A stretch of 64,000 nt of DNA, taken from Streptomyces sp. DG1A-41. Lineage in GTDB: Bacteria; Actinomycetota; Actinomycetes; Streptomycetales; Streptomycetaceae. How positions within the stretch are numbered: the stretch's first letter is position 1; each line of letters opens with the position of its first letter. The notes beneath the pieces are model-generated. The model worked only from the letters and a program-made list of their open reading frames with translations, made no database searches and was not told where the DNA came from. The stretch spans positions 3,247,001-3,311,000 of the forward strand of contig NZ_CP146350.1 in the NCBI RefSeq assembly GCF_037055355.1, in the 5' to 3' direction. Positions 54,511 to 64,000 of this stretch are shown here, in pieces. The position numbers were made by a program, and so were the translations under genes.

Positions 54511-54777
54511 GGGCTCCGCCTTCCCGTCCACACCCGCACTTAGCGGCTGGCCTGGAATTTAACAGGCTTGTCAGCTGTCTCGACCGCTGCCGAAGCCGGC
54601 CGCCCCCGGCCTTCCGCTTCCGCCGACGAGCCGGTCCGGCTGGCTTGATACCGCCGCCCGGGGCCGCGGCGGACTCCGCCCCGGGTCCAGTTAACGGCCC
54701 GATAACTGAACGCATCTCTCGCTGTCCGGTCCCTTGACACCCCCGCCACGACCGGAGAACCTTCAACACATCACTGG

Positions 54778-54791
54778 TGGGAGCGCTCCCA
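54778..54791. promoter_or_regulatory. CebR box upstream of cebE
   Basis: TGGGAGCGCTCCCA, a perfect 14-base palindrome identical to the known CebR site, 117 bases before the cebE ATG. A TTGACA box lies 38 bases upstream of it (54734-54739). The 54511-54907 gap holds no gene. Confidence 0.92.
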
Positions 54792-54907
54792 CGGTACCTG
54801 ACACATACACAACCCGCACGTTCCCCGCCCGAGCCGCAGCGAGTAAAAACGGGTCCGACAATGCAGTTGGCCGGGGGGTCGGCACGTCAGGGCAACAGGA
54901 GGACGAC

Positions 54908-56233
54908 ATGCGAGCACGCATCCGAACCGCCCGCAAGGCGATGGTCCTCGCGGCCGCCGCGTCGCTGGGCGCCGGGCTGCTGGCCGGCTGTGCCGACGAC
55001 GGCAAGGACGACGGCTCCGGCTCCTCGTCGGGCGGCGGCAACGGGAAGACGACGATCACGCTGGGACTTTTCGGCGCCTTCGGCTTCAAGGAGGCCGGCC
55101 TCTACACCGAGTACGAGAAGCTCAACCCGAAGATCAAGATCGCCGAGAACGTCGTCGAGCGCAACGAGAACTACTACCCCGCGCTCCTGAACCACCTCAC
55201 CACCAACAGCGGTCTGCAGGATGTCCAGGCCGTCGAAGTCGGCAACATCGCCGAGATCGTCAACACTCAGGCCGCCAAGCTCGAGGACCTCTCCAAGGTT
55301 TCGGGTGTGAACAAGAGCGACTGGCTGGACTGGAAGTGGCAGCAGGCCACCACCAAGGACGGCCAGACGATCGGTCTGGGCACCGACATCGGCCCGATGG
55401 CGATCTGCTACCGCAAGGACATGTTCGAGAAGGCCGGTCTGCCCACCGACCGCGCGGAGGTCGCCAAGCTGTGGGCGGGCGACTGGGCCAAGCTCGTCGA
55501 CGCGGGCGAGAAGTACAAGAAGAACGGGCCCGAGGGCACCACCTTCATGGACTCCCCCGGCGGTCTGCTCAACGCGCTCCTCAGCAGTGAGAAGGAGAAG
55601 TTCTACGACGCCTCCGGCAAGGTCATCTACAAGACCAACCCGGCCGTGCGCAAGGCCTTCGACCTGACCGCCGAGGCCGCAGAGAAGGGCCTGCTCGGCG
55701 CGCAGACGCAGTTCCAGCCGTCTTGGGACCAAACGATCGCCAACAACAAGTTCGCCGCGATGGCCTGCCCGCCGTGGATGCTCGGCTACATCAAGGGCAA
55801 GTCGAATCCGGACGCCAAGGGCAAGTGGGACGTGGCCGTGGCGCCCAAGTCCGGCAACTGGGGCGGCTCCTTCCTGACGGTGCCGAAGAGCGGCAAGAAC
55901 GTCGAGGAGGCCAAGAAGCTGGTCGCCTGGCTGACCGCGCCCGAGCAGCAAGCCAAGCTGTTCAAGGTGCAGGGCAGCTTCCCCAGCGCGCAGGCCGCGT
56001 TCAGCAGCCCCGAGGTCACCGGCGCGAAGAACGACATGACCGGGGACGCCCCGATCGGTGAGATCTTCGCCGAGGCCGCCAAGCAGATCCCGGTGCAGAC
56101 GATCGGCCCCAAGGACCAGATCATCCAGCAGGGCCTGACGGACAACGGCGTCATCCTCGTGACGAAGGGCAAGTCGCCGGAGGAGGCCTGGGAGACGGCC
56201 ACCAAGACCATCGACAACAACCTGGACCAGTGA
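54908..56233 (+). CDS. cebE: Cellobiose/cellotriose-binding lipoprotein CebE
   Basis: A 441-residue extracellular solute-binding protein (family 1) with a lipobox LLAGC and a Gly/Ser-rich spacer. It captures cello-oligosaccharides for CebFG, energised in Streptomyces by the shared MsiK ATPase (not in this window). AGGAGGACGAC precedes the ATG at 54908. Its stop overlaps the cebF GTG. Confidence 0.92.
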   Translation: MRARIRTARKAMVLAAAASLGAGLLAGCADDGKDDGSGSSSGGGNGKTTITLGLFGAFGFKEAGLYTEYEKLNPKIKIAENVVERNENYYPALLNHLTTNSGLQDVQAVEVGNIAEIVNTQAAKLEDLSKVSGVNKSDWLDWKWQQATTKDGQTIGLGTDIGPMAICYRKDMFEKAGLPTDRAEVAKLWAGDWAKLVDAGEKYKKNGPEGTTFMDSPGGLLNALLSSEKEKFYDASGKVIYKTNPAVRKAFDLTAEAAEKGLLGAQTQFQPSWDQTIANNKFAAMACPPWMLGYIKGKSNPDAKGKWDVAVAPKSGNWGGSFLTVPKSGKNVEEAKKLVAWLTAPEQQAKLFKVQGSFPSAQAAFSSPEVTGAKNDMTGDAPIGEIFAEAAKQIPVQTIGPKDQIIQQGLTDNGVILVTKGKSPEEAWETATKTIDNNLDQ

Positions 56234-57248
56234 CCCGCATGGCCACCCGTCACGACACCGCCGCGTCCCCCGCCATGGAGGGGGCGCGGCCCCGGGCCGC
56301 CCGGCGGACGCCGTCTCCGAGCAGGAGCAGCGGCGCCGGACCCGGCTGTCCCGCCGCTGGCAGCGGGACGTGCGCTGGAGCCCGTACGCCTTCGTCTCCC
56401 CGTTCTTCCTGCTGTTCGTCGCCTTCGGCCTGTTCCCGCTGATCTACACGGGCTGGGCCTCTCTGCACCAGGTGGAGCTGACGGCCCCGACCGACATGAA
56501 CTGGGTGGGGCTGCGCAACTACACCCGGATCTTCGATGACGACTTCTTCTGGAACGCGGCGAAGAACACCCTCACCATCGGCATCATCTCCACCGTTCCG
56601 CAGCTGCTGATGGCGATGGGCATCGCCCACATCCTCAACTACAAGCTGCGGGCCTCGACCTTCTACCGGGTCGTGATGCTCGCGCCGTACGCGACGTCGA
56701 TCGCGGCCGCCTCCCTGGTGTTCGTGCTGCTCTTCGGCCGTGACTACGGCATGATCAACTGGGTGCTGGACCAGATCGGCCTCGGCAAGGTCGACTGGCA
56801 GAACGACAAGTGGCCCTCGCAGATCGCCGTCTCGACGATCATCATCTGGCGCTGGACCGGCTACAACGCGCTGATCTACCTGGCCGCGATGCAGGCGATC
56901 CCGCAGGACCTGTACGAGTCGGCGGCGCTGGACGGGGCCAACCGATGGCAGCAGTTCTTCCATGTGACGCTGCCGTCGCTGCGCCCGACGATCCTGTTCA
57001 CGGTCGTCGTGTCGACCATCGGCGCCAGCCAGGTCTTCGGCGAGCCGCTGTTGTTCGACGCCAACAAGGGCGCCTCCGGTGGCGCGGAGCACCAGTTCCA
57101 GACGCTCGGCCTGTACCTGTACGAGCAGGGCTGGGTCAACCAGCACCTGGGCCGGGCCTCGGCGATCGCCTGGACGATGTTCCTGATCCTGATCGTCATC
57201 GGCATCGTCAACTACGTCATCTCGCGCCGGCTGCGCGCCAGTAGTTAA
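56230..57248 (+). CDS. cebF: Cellobiose ABC permease CebF (apparent -1 frameshift in the N-terminal tail)
   Basis: A six-helix MalF-type permease; the EAA loop is YESAALDGANRWQQFFHVTLPSLRPT. The coupled GTG at 56230 overlaps the cebE stop and reads MTRMATRHDTAASPAMEG, then loses sense at the GGGGG run 56280-56284. The permease frame upstream of its first possible start (GTG 56370) still reads like protein (PADAVSEQEQRRRTRLSRRW). One extra G joins them into one protein of about 340 residues. The core from 56370 on is intact. Confidence 0.85.
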
Positions 57249-57259
57249 GGAGTTCGGCC

Positions 57260-58165
57260 GTGACGACGACTGTGACGCCCCCCGAGACGGCACCCGCACA
57301 GGGGCCAAAACGTACCCGCCGACCGAAGTCCGCCCGGGCCGGCGGGCAGATGCACGCGGGCCCGATCGCCTACGTCATCCTCATCCTGTTCACGATCGGC
57401 TCGCTGTTCCCGCTGGTGTGGACCGCGATCGCCGCCTCCCGTGACAACCAGCGCCTTGCGCAGACCCCGCCGCCGCTCTGGTTCGGCTCGAACCTGTTCG
57501 ACAAGATCGAGATCGCCTGGACGGACGCCAACCTCGGTGAGGCGTTCCTCAACACCACGATCGTGGCGGGCATTTCGGCGGCGACGATCGTGTTCCTGTC
57601 GACGATCGCCGGGTTCGCCTTCGCCAAGCTGCGTTTCAAGGGCCGCAACGCGATGATGCTGATCGTGATCGGCACGATGATGGTGCCGCCGCAGCTGAGC
57701 GTGATCCCGCTGTACATGATGGTCGCCAAGCTCGACTGGACGGACCAGTTGCAGGCGGTGATCTTCCCGTCACTGGTGAGCGCGTTCGGTGTGTTCTTCA
57801 TGCGGCAGTACCTGCTCCAGGCGCTGCCGGACGAGATCATCGAGGCGGCCCGCGTGGACGGCGCGAGCAGCTGGCGCGTGATCTGGCACGTGGTGTTCCC
57901 GGCCGCGCGGCCGGCGATGGCCGTGCTCGGCATGCTGATGTTCGTGCAGACCTGGAACGACTTCCTGTGGCCGTTCCTGGTGCTGACCCAGAACGGCAAC
58001 CCGACCGTGCAGGTCGCGGTCGCCGCGCTGGGCCGTGGCTACACTCCCGACCAGTCGCTGATCATGGCGGGCGCGCTGCTCGGCACGCTGCCGCTGCTGC
58101 TGGTCTTCGCGATCTTCGGCAAGCAGATCGTGGGCGGCATCATGCAGGGCGCCGTCAAGGGCTGA
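57260..58165 (+). CDS. cebG: Cellobiose ABC permease CebG
   Basis: A 301-residue MalG-type permease with six helices and EAA loop [22 protein letters not shown]. Starts 12 bases after cebF with AAGGAG upstream. Partner of CebF for cello-oligosaccharide import. Confidence 0.93.
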   Translation: MTTTVTPPETAPAQGPKRTRRPKSARAGGQMHAGPIAYVILILFTIGSLFPLVWTAIAASRDNQRLAQTPPPLWFGSNLFDKIEIAWTDANLGEAFLNTTIVAGISAATIVFLSTIAGFAFAKLRFKGRNAMMLIVIGTMMVPPQLSVIPLYMMVAKLDWTDQLQAVIFPSLVSAFGVFFMRQYLLQALPDEIIEAARVDGASSWRVIWHVVFPAARPAMAVLGMLMFVQTWNDFLWPFLVLTQNGNPTVQVAVAALGRGYTPDQSLIMAGALLGTLPLLLVFAIFGKQIVGGIMQGAVKG

Positions 58166-58207
58166 CGCCCGCGGCCGTTCCTCCAGGGTCGTTCCAGCGT
58201 TCTTCCA

Positions 58208-58239
58208 GGGGGCCGGGTCAGCGCCGCCCCGGCCCCCTG
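58208..58239 (+). terminator. Stem-loop between cebG and bglC
   Basis: AGGGGGCCGGG and CCCGGCCCCCT form an 11-bp stem over a 10-base loop. With a separate CebR box at bglC it suggests that bglC is partly independent of cebEFG transcription. Confidence 0.7.
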
Positions 58240-58288
58240 TTCCTCCCCCTCCTCCTCCCTCTCCCCCTCACCCCTCCACGACCTCCAA

Positions 58289-58302
58289 TGGGAGCGCTTC
58301 CA
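58289..58302. promoter_or_regulatory. CebR box at the bglC start
   Basis: TGGGAGCGCTTCCA differs from the palindrome by one base, and its last base is the A of the bglC ATG. Repressor bound here would block a bglC transcript directly. Confidence 0.88.
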
Positions 58303-59738
58303 TGCCTGACTCCGAGAACCCGGCCACTACGGTGACCTTCCCTCCGGCCTTCCTCTGGGGCGCGGCGACCTCCGCGTACCAGATCGAGGGTGCGGTGCGG
58401 GAGGACGGCCGTACGCCGTCGATCTGGGACACCTTCAGCCACACGCCGGGCAAGACGGCCGGTGGCGACACCGGTGACATCGCTGTCGACCACTACCACC
58501 GCTACCGCGAGGACGTGGCGCTGATGGCGGAGCTGGGCCTGGGCGCCTACCGCTTCTCCATCTCGTGGTCGCGGGTGCAGCCGACCGGCCGGGGTCCGGC
58601 CGTGCAGAAGGGCCTGGACTTCTACCGCCGGCTGGTCGACGAGCTGCTGTCCAAGGGCATCAAGCCGGCCGTCACGCTCTACCACTGGGATCTGCCCCAG
58701 GAATTGGAGGACGCGGGCGGCTGGCCGGAGCGTGACACGGCGTACCGTTTCGCGGAGTACGCGCAGATCGTCGGCGAGGCGCTGGGCGACCGGGTCGAGC
58801 AGTGGATGACGCTCAACGAGCCGTGGTGCAGCGCGTTCCTCGGCTATGCCTCCGGGGTGCACGCCCCGGGCCGTACGGACCCGGCGGCGTCGCTGCGTGC
58901 CGCGCACCACCTGAACCTGGCGCACGGGCTGGGCGCTTCCGCGCTGCGGTCGGTGATGCCGGCCCGCAACTCCCTGGCGATCAGTCTCAACTCCTCGGCG
59001 GTCAGGCCGCTTTCGCAGAACCCGGCGGACCTGGCGGCGGCCCGGAAGATCGACGACCTGGCCAACGGCGTCTTCCACGGCCCGATCCTGCACGGCGCGT
59101 ACCCGGAGTCGCTGTACGTGGCGACGGCGGAACTCACGGACTGGGACTACGTCCTCGACGGCGACCTGACGCTGATCAACCAGCCGCTGGACGCGCTGGG
59201 CCTCAACTACTACACGCCCGCGCTGGTCTCGGCGGCCGACCCCTCGGCGACGGGGCCGCGCGCCGACGGCCACGGCTCCAGCGCCCACTCGCCCTGGCCG
59301 GCCGCGGACGACGTCGCCTTCCACCAGACGCCCGGCGACCGCACGGAGATGGGCTGGACGATCGACCCGACCGGCCTGCACGAGCTGATCATGCGCTACA
59401 CCCGGGAAGCGCCGGGCCTGCCGCTGTACATCACCGAGAACGGCGCGGCCTACGACGACAAGATCGACTCGGACGGCCGGGTGCACGACCCGGAGCGCGT
59501 CGCCTACCTGCACGGCCACCTGTCGGCGGTCCGCCGCGCGATCGCCGACGGCGCGGACGTCCGCGGCTACTTCCTGTGGTCCCTGATGGACAACTTCGAG
59601 TGGTCCTACGGCTACGGCAAGCGCTTCGGCGCGGTGTACGTCGACTACGCGACGCTCGAACGGACGCCGAAGTCCAGCGCTCACTGGTACGCGAAGGCGG
59701 CTCGCACCGGAACGCTGCCGGAGGTGGAGGCGGTCTAG
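58302..59738 (+). CDS. bglC: GH1 beta-glucosidase BglC
   Basis: A 478-residue cytosolic GH1 enzyme that hydrolyses imported cellobiose. Acid/base Glu 173 (TLNEPWCS) and nucleophile Glu 379 ([11 protein letters not shown]); the N-terminal [14 protein letters not shown] signature is present. Last gene of the ceb locus; a bidirectional-looking terminator follows. Confidence 0.94.
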   Translation: MPDSENPATTVTFPPAFLWGAATSAYQIEGAVREDGRTPSIWDTFSHTPGKTAGGDTGDIAVDHYHRYREDVALMAELGLGAYRFSISWSRVQPTGRGPAVQKGLDFYRRLVDELLSKGIKPAVTLYHWDLPQELEDAGGWPERDTAYRFAEYAQIVGEALGDRVEQWMTLNEPWCSAFLGYASGVHAPGRTDPAASLRAAHHLNLAHGLGASALRSVMPARNSLAISLNSSAVRPLSQNPADLAAARKIDDLANGVFHGPILHGAYPESLYVATAELTDWDYVLDGDLTLINQPLDALGLNYYTPALVSAADPSATGPRADGHGSSAHSPWPAADDVAFHQTPGDRTEMGWTIDPTGLHELIMRYTREAPGLPLYITENGAAYDDKIDSDGRVHDPERVAYLHGHLSAVRRAIADGADVRGYFLWSLMDNFEWSYGYGKRFGAVYVDYATLERTPKSSAHWYAKAARTGTLPEVEAV

Positions 59739-59758
59739 CCACTGCGGAGGCGGGGGAC

Positions 59759-59794
59759 GGGGCGCGGCACGATTAGGGGAGTGCCGCGCCCCGG
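59759..59794. terminator. Bidirectional terminator between bglC and the GH36 gene
   Basis: CGGGGCGCGGCAC and GTGCCGCGCCCCG form a perfect 13-bp stem over GATTAGGGGA between the two convergent genes, ending 5 bases before the GH36 stop. Confidence 0.85.
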
Positions 59795-59798
59795 CTGT

Positions 59799-61121
59799 TC
59801 AGGGCGAGGTGACGCGGTGGGGCGTCAGGAGCCTGCGGGTCGTCTCCACGCCCCACTCGTCCAGCGACAGCAAGCGGTCGCTGGAGGCCATCAGACCCCC
59901 TGTGGACTCCACGTGTGCCGCCCACTGTTCGCGGGTCTCGACAGCCGGGCGGGCCATCAGGCAGTCGGGGTCGTTGATCCAGAGGCGGTCGTGCTGCCAC
60001 TGGCGGGCCGCACCCGTGAACTCGGCCGGGTCCTGGCCCGGCTGGGAGTAGTCGTCTGCCTCGGGGCGGCGGTGCGGGGCCGTGTCGGGGCTGACGCGCA
60101 TGGCGTCGAACAGACCGATGGAGGGGAGCATCGGGGCGCCGCAGCCCAGGAGATAGGAGTCCGGGCCGATCGCCTCGCGGATCAGCTCGATGCCCGATCG
60201 GTACGCCGTGAGGGGGTCGACGTCCGCGTGGCGTACGCCGTCCAGGGCGCCCGCGTACAGGAAGTCCACCTTGAAGTAGTCGTAGCCCTCGGCGCGCAGG
60301 GTCGTGAAGACCTCGGTCAGGTACGCCGCCGCGTCCGGGTGGGTGGTGTCCAGGACGCGCAGGTCGTGGCCCCAGTTGCGGCCGGCGTGGGCGAAGCCGC
60401 CGACGGTGTCCCGGACCAGCCAGTCGGGGTGTTCGGCGGCCAGTTCGCTCGCCGGGTCCACAAGGAACGGTGCCGTCCAGATGCCGGCGCGGCGGCCGCG
60501 GGAGCGGATCTTGTCGGCGGTTCCGGCGCGGGAGCGGAAGCGGCCGGAGAGGGTGAGCCAGTCGCCGAGGGCCCGCTGGTAGCCGTCGTCGATCTGGACG
60601 ACGTCGACGGGCAGGTCAAGGGTGTCCATCGCGCGGAGGTTCTCGTGGATGTCGTCCTCGGTGACCTCCGTGAAGTACTCGTACCAGGAGCACCAGACCG
60701 TGGGCGCCGGGCGCGGGGCGGCGAGGCCGAGACCGGACGCCCAGTCACCGAGCACCGAATGGATGTCCTCGCCCGTCCACTCCTTCACCAGGCCGTCGGC
60801 AGCGACCTCCGCGACCCCGTCCCGTACGGCGAGCCGGATCGACGGCACCTCACGCGTCGGCTCGGCCGCCGCCCACAACCGGACCGCCGAGCCGTCGCCG
60901 GGGTCGAGCGCCAGCAGGCCCTCGCCCTGGAAGACGCCGTCGGGGACGGTGACGCCGGGCCGGTAGCAGACCGTGGCCCAGTTGGCGCCCGCCGGGCGAT
61001 ACGGAGCCGTGCCGAGGAGGTAGGCGCCGCTGGGGCTCCAGGACTGCCAGCCCTCCTCGTGGACACGGGCGTTGCGGAGGTCGACGGGCACGGAGGCCAG
61101 CGGCGTGAAGGGGTGGTGCAC
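59799..61121 (-). CDS. GH36 alpha-galactosidase
   Basis: A 440-residue TIM-barrel enzyme of the melibiase type. Motifs: VWCSWYEYFTEVTEDDI, VVQIDDGYQRALGDW, and YFKVDFLYAG with nucleophile Asp 286; the later RVSPDTAP holds the likely acid/base region. No signal peptide, so it acts on imported sugars. The GTG at 61121 has only a weak AAGAG ribosome site. It is the last gene of a minus-strand unit with two permeases and a binding protein, so alpha-galactosides such as melibiose or raffinose are the inferred cargo. Confidence 0.85.
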   Translation of the reverse strand: MHHPFTPLASVPVDLRNARVHEEGWQSWSPSGAYLLGTAPYRPAGANWATVCYRPGVTVPDGVFQGEGLLALDPGDGSAVRLWAAAEPTREVPSIRLAVRDGVAEVAADGLVKEWTGEDIHSVLGDWASGLGLAAPRPAPTVWCSWYEYFTEVTEDDIHENLRAMDTLDLPVDVVQIDDGYQRALGDWLTLSGRFRSRAGTADKIRSRGRRAGIWTAPFLVDPASELAAEHPDWLVRDTVGGFAHAGRNWGHDLRVLDTTHPDAAAYLTEVFTTLRAEGYDYFKVDFLYAGALDGVRHADVDPLTAYRSGIELIREAIGPDSYLLGCGAPMLPSIGLFDAMRVSPDTAPHRRPEADDYSQPGQDPAEFTGAARQWQHDRLWINDPDCLMARPAVETREQWAAHVESTGGLMASSDRLLSLDEWGVETTRRLLTPHRVTSP

Positions 61122-61141
61122 GGTGATCTCTTTCGGGAAGG

Positions 61142-62029
61142 TCAGCCCTTGTTGGCGCCGAGCGTCAGGCCGCTGACGAACTGCCGCTGGAGGACGAAGT
61201 AGACGATCAGGGTCGGGATCGCGGTGAGCAGGGCGCCGGCGGCGACCAGGTTGGGGTCGGTGAAGTACTGGCCGGAGAGGTTGTTCAGCGCCGAGGTGAT
61301 CGGCATGTTCTCGCCGGTGGAGATCAGGACGATGGCCCAGAAGAAGTCGTTGTAGATCCAGATGGACAGCAGGGTGGCCAGGGCGGCCATCGCGGGCTTG
61401 CACAGTGGCAGCACGATCTGCCAGTACAGGCGCCAGACGGAGGCGCCGTCGACGAGGGCGGCCTCGGTCAGTTCGTGCGGCAGCGAGCGCATGTAGTTGC
61501 TCAGCACGAACGCGCAGAACCCGGACTGGAACGCCACATGGATCAGGACCAGGCCGAGGGCGGAGTCGTAGAGCTTGCCGCTCACCGTGATGCCGGGCAG
61601 GTCGATCAGCAGGTACAGCCGGTACAGCGGGGTGATGATGACCTGCTGGGGCAGCAGGTTGCCGGCGGTGAAGACCAGCAGCAGCGCCAGGTTGAGGCGG
61701 AAGTCGAAGCGGCTGACGTAGAAGGCGACCATCGACGACAGCAGCAGGGTCAGCAGCACGGCCGGCACGGCGACGATCAGTGTGGTGCCGAAGTAGTGCA
61801 GCATGTCCGACTGCGTGAAGGCGTTGGTGAAGTTGTCGAAGGTCAGCTTGTCGGGCCAGGAGACATAGCCCTTGTCGCTGGTCTCCGCGTACGGCCGCAT
61901 CGCCGCGAGCAGGGCCCACAGCAGGGGCGCCAGCCAGGCCAGTGCCGTGACGACGAGGAAGGTGTGCAGCAGGACCCGGGCGGGGCGGATGGGGGTGCGC
62001 TGCTTGTGAGCGCCGGCGGCGGTGCTCAT
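61142..62029 (-). CDS. Carbohydrate ABC permease, MalG-type
   Basis: A 295-residue permease with six helices and EAA loop LTEAALVDGASVWRLYWQIVLP. Starts in ATGA overlap with the upstream permease gene and ends 20 bases before the alpha-galactosidase. Inferred alpha-galactoside import; no ATPase gene is present, as for MsiK-served systems. Confidence 0.9.
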   Translation of the reverse strand: MSTAAGAHKQRTPIRPARVLLHTFLVVTALAWLAPLLWALLAAMRPYAETSDKGYVSWPDKLTFDNFTNAFTQSDMLHYFGTTLIVAVPAVLLTLLLSSMVAFYVSRFDFRLNLALLLVFTAGNLLPQQVIITPLYRLYLLIDLPGITVSGKLYDSALGLVLIHVAFQSGFCAFVLSNYMRSLPHELTEAALVDGASVWRLYWQIVLPLCKPAMAALATLLSIWIYNDFFWAIVLISTGENMPITSALNNLSGQYFTDPNLVAAGALLTAIPTLIVYFVLQRQFVSGLTLGANKG

Positions 62030-63009
62030 GCGCGCCGCTCCTTCCGGAAGGTGGCGATCAAATACGGGATGATCACCGCGAGCGAGATGACCAGCAGGAC
62101 GACGGCGATGGCGGAGCCGTATCCGATGCGGCTGGACTCGCCGATGATGTTGTTGGTCACCAGGATCGACAGCAGTTCGGTCCCCTGGGCGCCCTTGTTG
62201 AAGACGAAGACCAGGTCGAAGGCGCGCAGGGCCTCGATGATCGTGACGACCAGGACGACGGTGTTGGTGGGCCGCAGGGTCGGGAAGACGACGTTCTTGA
62301 ACGTCTGCCACTCATTGGCGCCGTCCAACGCGGAGGCCTCGCGCAGGGCGGGGTCGACGCTTTTGAGGCCGGCCAGGTACAGGATCATCATGTAGCCGGC
62401 GTGCCGCCAGGAGGCGGCGACCAGGATGGCCCAGAGGTTGAGGTCCGGGTCGCCGATCCAGTCGATGTAGTGGCCGGGCTTGTTGGCGCCGATGAGGCTG
62501 TTGATCAGGCCGGTGTCGGGGTTGTAGACCAGCTGCCAGACGAAGCCGATGACCGCCATCGACACCACGACCGGCAGGAAGAACGCGGTCTGGTAGACGC
62601 GGCTGAAGCGGATCTTCTTGTCCAGCTGCACGGCCAGGAACAGGCCGAAGGGCGTGGGCAGCACGATGAGCACGACGAACCAGATCACGTTGTGCTCGAC
62701 GGCGGGCCAGAACTGCGGGTTACTGGTGAACAGTTCGCGGAAGTTCTGGAAGCCGACCCACTGGATGGAATCGAAGCCGATGCCGTTCCAGCTGGTGAAG
62801 GCCAGCGCGATGGAGGCGAGGGCCGTCAGCCACACGAGGGCGACATGCAGGATCGTCGGCACGCCCGCCATCAGGCCGAGCGTGAGCCGGTCGCGGCGGG
62901 TCAGCAGGCGCTTGTGCCCGTGGGGCACCTTGACGGGCTTGGACGCGGGGGCGGGCCCCGGAGCCGGCTCGTCGGCCGTCTCCGGGACCTTGGCGGGGGT
63001 GGCAGTCAT
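62026..63009 (-). CDS. Carbohydrate ABC permease, MalF-type
   Basis: A 327-residue permease with a Pro/Ala-rich cytosolic tail (residues 1-35), six helices and EAA loop LREASALDGANEWQTFKNVVFP. Coupled by ATGA to the next permease and 32 bases after the binding-protein gene. Confidence 0.9.
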   Translation of the reverse strand: MTATPAKVPETADEPAPGPAPASKPVKVPHGHKRLLTRRDRLTLGLMAGVPTILHVALVWLTALASIALAFTSWNGIGFDSIQWVGFQNFRELFTSNPQFWPAVEHNVIWFVVLIVLPTPFGLFLAVQLDKKIRFSRVYQTAFFLPVVVSMAVIGFVWQLVYNPDTGLINSLIGANKPGHYIDWIGDPDLNLWAILVAASWRHAGYMMILYLAGLKSVDPALREASALDGANEWQTFKNVVFPTLRPTNTVVLVVTIIEALRAFDLVFVFNKGAQGTELLSILVTNNIIGESSRIGYGSAIAVVLLVISLAVIIPYLIATFRKERRA

Positions 63010-63041
63010 GTCAGGTCCGAGTCGTCGAGTCTCCGGTCGGG

Positions 63042-64000
63042 TCACGAGGAGGCGAAGATCGTCTTCTTCTGGCGCTCGATCGACGAGAGGATGCTGTCGA
63101 CGTTCTTGGGGTTGCGGACGAAGTTCTGGAGTGCGGGCTGCATCACCGTGGAGGTGAAGTCCGGCCGGGAGTCGCGGTCCATGAACTGCGTCAGGCTCTT
63201 CGCGCCCGAGATCATCTCGTAGGCCTTCTTCTGCAACGCGGTGTACGAGGAGGTGTCGGCCTTGGTGGAGGCGGCCACCACGTTCGGGTCGGACTTGAGG
63301 TAGATCTGCTCGGCCTCGGGGGTGCCCAGGTACTCCAGCAGCTTGACGGCGCCCGCCTTGTTCTTCGGGGCCTTGGAGAGCATGAAGCCGTCGGTCGGCG
63401 CCTCGACGGTGTCCTGACCGAACTGCGGGTCGATCTCCGGGAAGGCGAAGAAGTCCAGGTCGTCCAGGTCGGCCTTGTTGGTGAACTGCTGGCCGACGAA
63501 GGTGCCCAGCAGATACATGCCGGCCTTCTTCGCCACCAGGGTCTGTGCCGCGTCCTGCCAGGTGCGGCCCACCGCGCCCTCCTGGTGGTAGGGGAGGATC
63601 TCCGTCCAGTGGTCGAAGACCTTGCGCACCTTGGCATCGGTCCAGGAGGCCTTGCCCGCCATCAGCTCGACGTGGAAGTCGTAGCCGTTGGTGCGGAAGT
63701 TGATCTGGTCGAAGGTGCCCATCGCGGGCCAGGCGTCCTTGTCGCCGAAGGCGATCGGGACCAGGCCGTCCTTCTGCATCTGCTTGCACAGGGCGACGAA
63801 GGCGTCCCAGGTGGTGGGGACCTTGTAGCCGTGCTGGGCGAAGACGCTCTTGCGGTAGAAGACCGCCCACGGGTACGTGTACAGCGGCACGAAGTAGTAC
63901 TTGCCGTCCTCGCCCTTGCTGAGCTTCTTCATCGCCTCGGGGAAGTTCCCGCCGATCTTCTGCCACACGTCGTCGATCGGGGTGGCGAGCTTCTTCGACG
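63042..64000 (-). CDS. Extracellular solute-binding protein, 5' end outside the window
   Basis: The C-terminal 318 or so residues of a family 1 sugar-binding protein (KYYFVPLYTYPWAVFYRKSV, AGMYLLGTFVGQQF, PTDGFMLSKAPKNKAGAVKL). The frame is open to the window edge (SKKLATPIDDVWQKIGG), so the lipobox and start are not visible. First gene of the alpha-galactosidase transport unit. Confidence 0.88.
   Translation of the reverse strand, partial: SKKLATPIDDVWQKIGGNFPEAMKKLSKGEDGKYYFVPLYTYPWAVFYRKSVFAQHGYKVPTTWDAFVALCKQMQKDGLVPIAFGDKDAWPAMGTFDQINFRTNGYDFHVELMAGKASWTDAKVRKVFDHWTEILPYHQEGAVGRTWQDAAQTLVAKKAGMYLLGTFVGQQFTNKADLDDLDFFAFPEIDPQFGQDTVEAPTDGFMLSKAPKNKAGAVKLLEYLGTPEAEQIYLKSDPNVVAASTKADTSSYTALQKKAYEMISGAKSLTQFMDRDSRPDFTSTVMQPALQNFVRNPKNVDSILSSIERQKKTIFASS

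Noticed and set aside
53455..54769. A 710-codon frame covering cebR and the kinase-like gene as one fusion
   Set aside because: The upstream part is in a different frame from CebR; the kinase part has its own coupled GTG at 53458.

Overview
The window looks like a piece of a Streptomyces chromosome. Base composition is very G+C-rich with strong third-position GC. Starts are often GTG, and many genes overlap by ATGA or GTGA. It carries an AdpA-type AraC regulator with a TTA (bldA-dependent) codon, a desferrioxamine cluster and a CebR-controlled cellobiose system. From memory, the order liu-like genes - desEF - desABCD - GH20 - glmS - adpA - orn - cebR-cebEFG-bglC matches the central S. coelicolor chromosome, so most of the window is core, with a few mobile or decayed patches.

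Layout. 1-7.9 kb: the 3' part of a GH3 beta-N-acetylhexosaminidase, a lipoprotein, a secreted S37 peptidase, a small secreted protein and a tandem ABC exporter split by an apparent frameshift. 8-10.9 kb: acyl-CoA dehydrogenase, TesB thioesterase and a PF15698-type phosphatase. 11.0-12.5 kb: a solitary TnpB with a hairpin right end, inserted just after the stop of a PucR regulator. 12.5-18.3 kb: PucR, then a sodium/solute symporter, an agmatinase-type ureohydrolase and a thiamine-diphosphate enzyme, probably nitrogen or polyamine catabolism. 18.4-23.5 kb: secreted and envelope proteins. 23.6-27.6 kb: an accessory islet in which a LysR gene, a TmpA-like dioxygenase and a TmpB-like HD oxygenase lie between an N-terminal and a middle fragment of one IS1380-type transposase. 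The predicted activity is oxidative phosphonate cleavage.

27.6-34.0 kb: a leucine/isovalerate catabolic operon (TetR, methylcrotonyl-CoA carboxylase subunits, HMG-CoA lyase, acyl-CoA dehydrogenase) with a double TetR operator. 34.1-34.8 kb: a wrecked glycosyltransferase gene. 34.9-42.3 kb: desE, desF and desABCD, the first and third units preceded by iron boxes. 42.4-49.7 kb: GH20 hexosaminidase, a DUF4429 protein, a deleted metallophosphoesterase, glmS, a GPR1/FUN34 membrane protein, a universal stress protein and a small membrane protein. 50.0-52.3 kb: adpA, orn, tRNA-His and a strong terminator, followed by an integrase scrap.

52.6-59.7 kb: a kinase-like gene coupled to cebR, then cebEFG and bglC with two CebR boxes, for cello-oligosaccharide uptake and hydrolysis. 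59.8-64.0 kb: a GH36 alpha-galactosidase with its own ABC importer (the solute-binding gene runs off the window).

Three otherwise well-conserved genes (the ABC exporter, the ThDP enzyme and cebF) each need exactly one extra base in a G or C homopolymer to be intact. This pattern suggests sequence errors, so those three should not be called pseudogenes without checking the reads.
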